Positions 1 to 4,500 of a stretch of DNA of 7,047 nucleotides are shown piece after piece. Each line of letters opens with the position of its first letter. The stretch's first letter is position 1. Location of the stretch: contig CAYSEU010000040.1 of assembly GCA_964430365.1 (NCBI GenBank), positions 1 to 7,047 on the forward strand, given 5' to 3'. The translations under genes and the position numbers were made by a program. The notes under the pieces were generated by a model, which was not told the origin of the DNA, searched no databases, and saw only the letters and a program-made list of their open reading frames with translations. The stretch is from JAVEVH01 sp964430365. Lineage in GTDB: Bacteria; Patescibacteriota; Dojkabacteria; SC72.

Positions 1-1545
1 AACTATTTCTGATAGCACTAAATCTAATTTTAATTCTTCTCCTACCGCCTCCTCTGGTAGAACCCCTATTGTGGCAAGAAATTCCTCATTAACAACTACT
101 CCTACATTTTCTTCATTGAATACTTCACCAGCAGAGAGGGTAATAGGGGATTGTGTAATATACTTATCCTGCACTCCATAAACTACGACATCTGTACTAG
201 ATTGTTGATATTCAACTCTAGCTGCCAGATTAATTAATGGTAAGATATCTTTTACTCCCTCTATACTATTAATATTTTCTACATTCTCAACATTTAGGAT
301 TACCTTACTACTAATTGTTGGTGTAACGTCTATCTGGTTCATATCCTCTATTCTAGTAATTTCTTCAATAACTAGACGCTCTAAACCATATCCTAGGGAA
401 AGTAGAAATACAATAAAACCAATACCTATAGACATACCAAATATGGTAATCATTGTTCTAGATTTCTTTACCCATAGGTTCTTAAATGATATCTCTGTAA
501 GATCAATTGTATTAATACTTGGGGAAATATTCTTAGAAAAGTTTCTATCAAATGTCCTACTAATCCTTCCAAAATATTTTTTGTAACTTAAACTCAGTTG
601 ATAGAAATAGTTAGACTTCTTACCTAATCTCCTAAGTAATATTAGGAATAGAAATATAAAGCTCTGGAATAAGAACCTAATATTAAAGGAGATCGCATAT
701 TTTAATTTCTCCAATATATTTCTCTTTTGTACGATTTCTACACTACTTATTGAATCCGGAGCTACTACACTACTCTCTTCTATGGAAGTACCCGCTTCAA
801 TAAAGGTTTCTAAATCAGAAGCTATATCTTTTTGAATCTCATTAACATTACTAGAATCTACCTTTATCTCTCTGCGGATTCTACCATCAAGCATTAAGAT
901 GACTCTCTCAGCAAATTTAAGATATTCTGGATTATGGGTAACCATTATTATTGTTTTTCCAGCTTTATTTAATCTCCCCAATATATCTATCATCTCTTGA
1001 CCACTCTTAACATCTAAGTTACCAGTAGGCTCATCTGCAATAATTATTTGAGGGTTAGTCATTAATGCTCTTGCTAACCCTATCTTCTGTTGCTCACCTG
1101 CAGATAACTCACTTGGTACATATTCTGTTCTAAAATCCATCCCAACTATATCCAAGACCTCCTTGGCTTTCTCCAAAGCTTCTTCTTTTTCTAATCCAAT
1201 TAATTGACCTGAAAAAGCAATATTCTCTTGTACACTTAGAGATTTAATCCAATTTTGTTGTTGGTACATAATACCTATCTCTCTCTTCCTTATAGATGCC
1301 CTATCCTCTGTGCTAAGTGTCCATAGATTTAACCCTCCTACCTTAACATATCCTTTATCTGGTCTTTCTAATCCCATCATAATGTGTAAAAGAGTACTCT
1401 TACCACAACCAGATGGTCCGAATATTATTATAAATTCTCCTAGCTTAATATCTAAAGACACATTCTTAAGCACAGTAGTATATCTTCCTCCTGTTTTAAA
1501 ACTTTTATAAATATCTTTTGCTGATATTATTACTGCTTCTTTCAT
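1..1545 (-). CDS. MacB-type ABC transporter, ATPase-permease fusion (C-terminus cut by the window edge)
   Basis: Likely role: ATP-driven inner-membrane machine of the MacB/FtsX superfamily, which couples cytoplasmic ATP hydrolysis to movement of an extracytoplasmic domain rather than classical solute transport. 515 residues are visible and the frame is open at the left edge. ATPase, about residues 5-225: Walker A GPSGCGKST (43-51), Q-loop MYQQQNW (93-99), signature LSAGEQQ (147-153, a mild variant of LSGGQQQ), Walker B IIIADE (167-172), D-loop GNLD (175-178), H-loop His204. A long linker (about 225-350) contains a hydrophobic segment at 288-304. The first permease helix is at about 366-386, preceded by the typical FKNLWVKKSRT stretch. 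The MacB-like extracytoplasmic domain begins at about 390 and is incomplete; the later helices are off-window. The start at 1545 is chosen because the ATPase fold begins at once, the next in-frame Met (56) lies inside the fold, and the codon sits 5 bases after the upstream stop. The substrate is unknown; the neighbouring giant surface protein is the obvious candidate partner. Confidence 0.93.
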   Translation of the reverse strand, partial: MKEAVIISAKDIYKSFKTGGRYTTVLKNVSLDIKLGEFIIIFGPSGCGKSTLLHIMMGLERPDKGYVKVGGLNLWTLSTEDRASIRKREIGIMYQQQNWIKSLSVQENIAFSGQLIGLEKEEALEKAKEVLDIVGMDFRTEYVPSELSAGEQQKIGLARALMTNPQIIIADEPTGNLDVKSGQEMIDILGRLNKAGKTIIMVTHNPEYLKFAERVILMLDGRIRREIKVDSSNVNEIQKDIASDLETFIEAGTSIEESSVVAPDSISSVEIVQKRNILEKLKYAISFNIRFLFQSFIFLFLILLRRLGKKSNYFYQLSLSYKKYFGRISRTFDRNFSKNISPSINTIDLTEISFKNLWVKKSRTMITIFGMSIGIGFIVFLLSLGYGLERLVIEEITRIEDMNQIDVTPTISSKVILNVENVENINSIEGVKDILPLINLAARVEYQQSSTDVVVYGVQDKYITQSPITLSAGEVFNEENVGVVVNEEFLATIGVLPEEAVGEELKLDLVLSEIV

Positions 1546-1557
1546 TATCTTTATCTC
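1546..1557 (-). promoter_or_regulatory. Gene junction with weak purine-rich ribosome binding site
   Basis: On the minus strand the sequence GAGATAAAGATA immediately precedes the ATG of the ABC gene and contains the TAA stop of the giant protein. Only five bases (AGATA) separate stop and start. There is no strong AGGAGG core, although the purine-rich GAGA could pair weakly with 16S rRNA. There is no room for a promoter or terminator, so initiation probably depends on ribosomes finishing the upstream gene (translational coupling). This is inferred from spacing only. Confidence 0.55.
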
Positions 1558-4500
1558 AGAAACTTAAAAATATTACTTAGACTTTCTACTACAACTTCAA
1601 ATACTGTATTTGTTGCCTTTGGTGTAACAGCTATCATTCGACTACCTTTACCTTCATTATTTGCAGAATCAAGACTAGAAACCTGAAGATGATATACAGT
1701 TGAAGGAGTTAGGTTACTTATAATAACTACATGCTCTGTCTTAAGATTAGTTTCAACCTTGGTCTTTTGCTGGTATGTATCACCTAACCCACTATCATAC
1801 ATGACTTGGCTTGTACTTGGTTCATCTGTCTTCCAACTAACTACTAATTGCCCACTCTTACTCTTATCTGCTTGAACTTCACTACTTAGAACAGATTTAT
1901 CTACTTTAAGATCATATATTTGTGGAGGCCTTGTATCAGTTGCAGTCGTAAATGTATATTCCTCACTTAATGCGGTATTCCCAAGTTTATCTGTGCCCTC
2001 TACCGTCATAGTATATGTTGTCGTTGGTAATAACCCATTTAATTCCATCTTATGCATTCCCTTTATCATTTCAATATCTACTCTGTTTTGTACAAGATCT
2101 TTCTTACCACTTGGGTAGTATCTAATAACACTATTAACTTCTGTATTACTCTCCCAAAGTATTTCCATTGTAGGCTGAGCAGTCCCATGCTTTTCTTGTA
2201 TCTCTACATTTATAATCTCCGGTTTAGGGGGAGTAAGGAAATCAAGTAATACAGTTCCGTCATACTCATTTCCATCAATATCAAAGAGATTTATCTTATA
2301 GAAGTATTTTGTACCATCCTCTAAACCTGTAAGAGTAACCGTGTATGTTGTCTCAACAGGAGAGGTTTCTAATTCAGTTGAGCTAGAGAGACCAACATCT
2401 TTTCCATAGTAGACCTTTACCTTACTTGCACCTTTAGTAGTAAACCTAATTCCAGCACTCTCTAAATTAACATATGTCTCTTCCACATCTTTTACACTTG
2501 GTGGTGGGTCTGTCTTAAAGGACATCTCATCTGTCATACCAGTATTACCATCTTCATCAGTCCATCTTGTCTTAAAGTAATATGTTGTTCCAGCCTCTAA
2601 GTTATTAAGTGTTAAACTATGCTCTACTACCTGATCAGAATTACTAATCTCTTCTTCGAAATATTCACCACTGCTAAGTCCGTACTGTATTCTACTATCA
2701 CTTTCTCTCTCAGTAACCCAAGCTATTGTTGCACTCTTAGTTGATACATGGGTTAATTTTGGATTTGTTACTATTTCAGCTGGTACATAAAATCTTCCCG
2801 TTGGTAACATATGAACTGTGTTACTTGCAGCACTACAGTTATTTGCACTATCACAAGCCTTAACTACATAGAAATATTCTTTCTGTTGTAAGTTAACATC
2901 TGTATATGATTCACCACTGGTTGTACCAATTAGTTCGAAACTACTTGACTCTACACTATAGTTGCTATCAGCCACATCACTCCTATATATTCTGTAACTT
3001 GCTACTCCAGCACCTGTTTCATCTGGTTGATCCCAAGCAAGAGCTAATTTCCATTTACTAGTACTTTTAATTGAAATATCAGAAATTTCTAAATTCTGTA
3101 CTATTCCAGGAGCAGAGGTATTTGCATAGAATTTAATACCTGTGTAATCATCATAATTTATATTCCCTGCCTCATCCATAGCAACAACATAAAGGATATT
3201 TTCTCCTGGTTGGTTTGCATATGCATCAGCATTTAAATTAGTAAAGGATGTCCAATTACATGAATTACTGCTTGGGAATATATTAACTGTATAGCAGTAT
3301 TGTAATCCACCCTCTTGACCACTAAAGGTCTCTGGTATATCCCAATCAAAACTAAATTCATTAATACTATTCTCTGAAGGTACTACAGTAAGATTTGTTG
3401 GCCTACTGGGTGCATCTGCACTGTATTGTAGTATTGCAGTAGCATATGTCTCTGTAACATTACATATATTATCCCAAGTACGCACATAGAAGACATTCTC
3501 TCCTATTTCTAACTCATCACCAATTTCTTCTCCTTCAAATACTTCTTGAAGTGTGTAGGTGGTATTTGTAAGCAGGTCTTGGCAATCCTGAGTACCAGTG
3601 TGTCCTGCTCCAAACCAGAGACCGTCTTCCCCTATCCTATACTGATACCCTTTTATGCCACTATGAGCATCTGATGCTGCACTTAATCCTGTTTCTGCCC
3701 AATACAGTGTAAAGCTAGATATTTCTCTTTGATATTCTTGAGGAGCAGAGATTCCTTTAGGATTAAGAGGTAGAGTATTATCTAATTTAAAAGTATATGT
3801 TTCAGAGTCTGAGACTGTAGTACCATATACATTACCTGTATAGTCAACTGCTTTTATTTTAAAGTAGTAATCTGTATTACTACTACTCATCCATATATCT
3901 CCATGATATTCAGTATTACTTAAATCAATATATGGTGTATCTATAATAAATTCACATTCTGTTTCAGTAGTATGTACAGGGCTAGTACTACTTAACAAGC
4001 CTCCTTCCAAAGCAGGATCTGCATTAGGATCTTGACCTAGGTATAAGCAATATCCTCTCAAACCACTCCCTTCTGTGTTGTCTTGTCCTTCTGTCCAAGA
4101 GATGTATGGTAAATGAATATTAGTCCAATTGTTTGGAGTTTGTAACTGTCCTCCTTGAGCACTAGAGTAATATTGGATATTGCTAGCATTAACAGATGGT
4201 TTGACAGTATCTTGTACATATCTAAAGCTCATCCCACTAAAGATTGGGGTAGAGGATTGATTACTACTTTGTAAGATAGCTTTTACTTGTAAATACCTAT
4301 TAGGAGGAGATATGAAATCATATCCAGTACCATTTATTACTACTCCTTCATAGTTTGTCCAATTTACATTATCAGGAGATGTTCTAGTTTGGTATACAAT
4401 ATTATCACTCCCCTTATTATCAGTTATTTGTAAGGATGGAGATATACCCCATTGCCCATTATTACCCAAATCTATTACTTGAGATGTCCATGTACCCTCT

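Noticed and set aside
1310..1510. Plus-strand open frame of 66 codons
   Set aside because: It lies antisense to the ATPase Walker A and Q-loop region of the ABC gene, which is clearly the real coding strand.
1546..1550. A promoter or terminator between the two genes
   Set aside because: The gap is only five bases, and no stem-loop with a T-run is apparent around the stop codon.
2052..2249. Plus-strand open frame of 65 codons
   Set aside because: Antisense to FN3 unit 7 of the giant protein; no recognisable protein features of its own.
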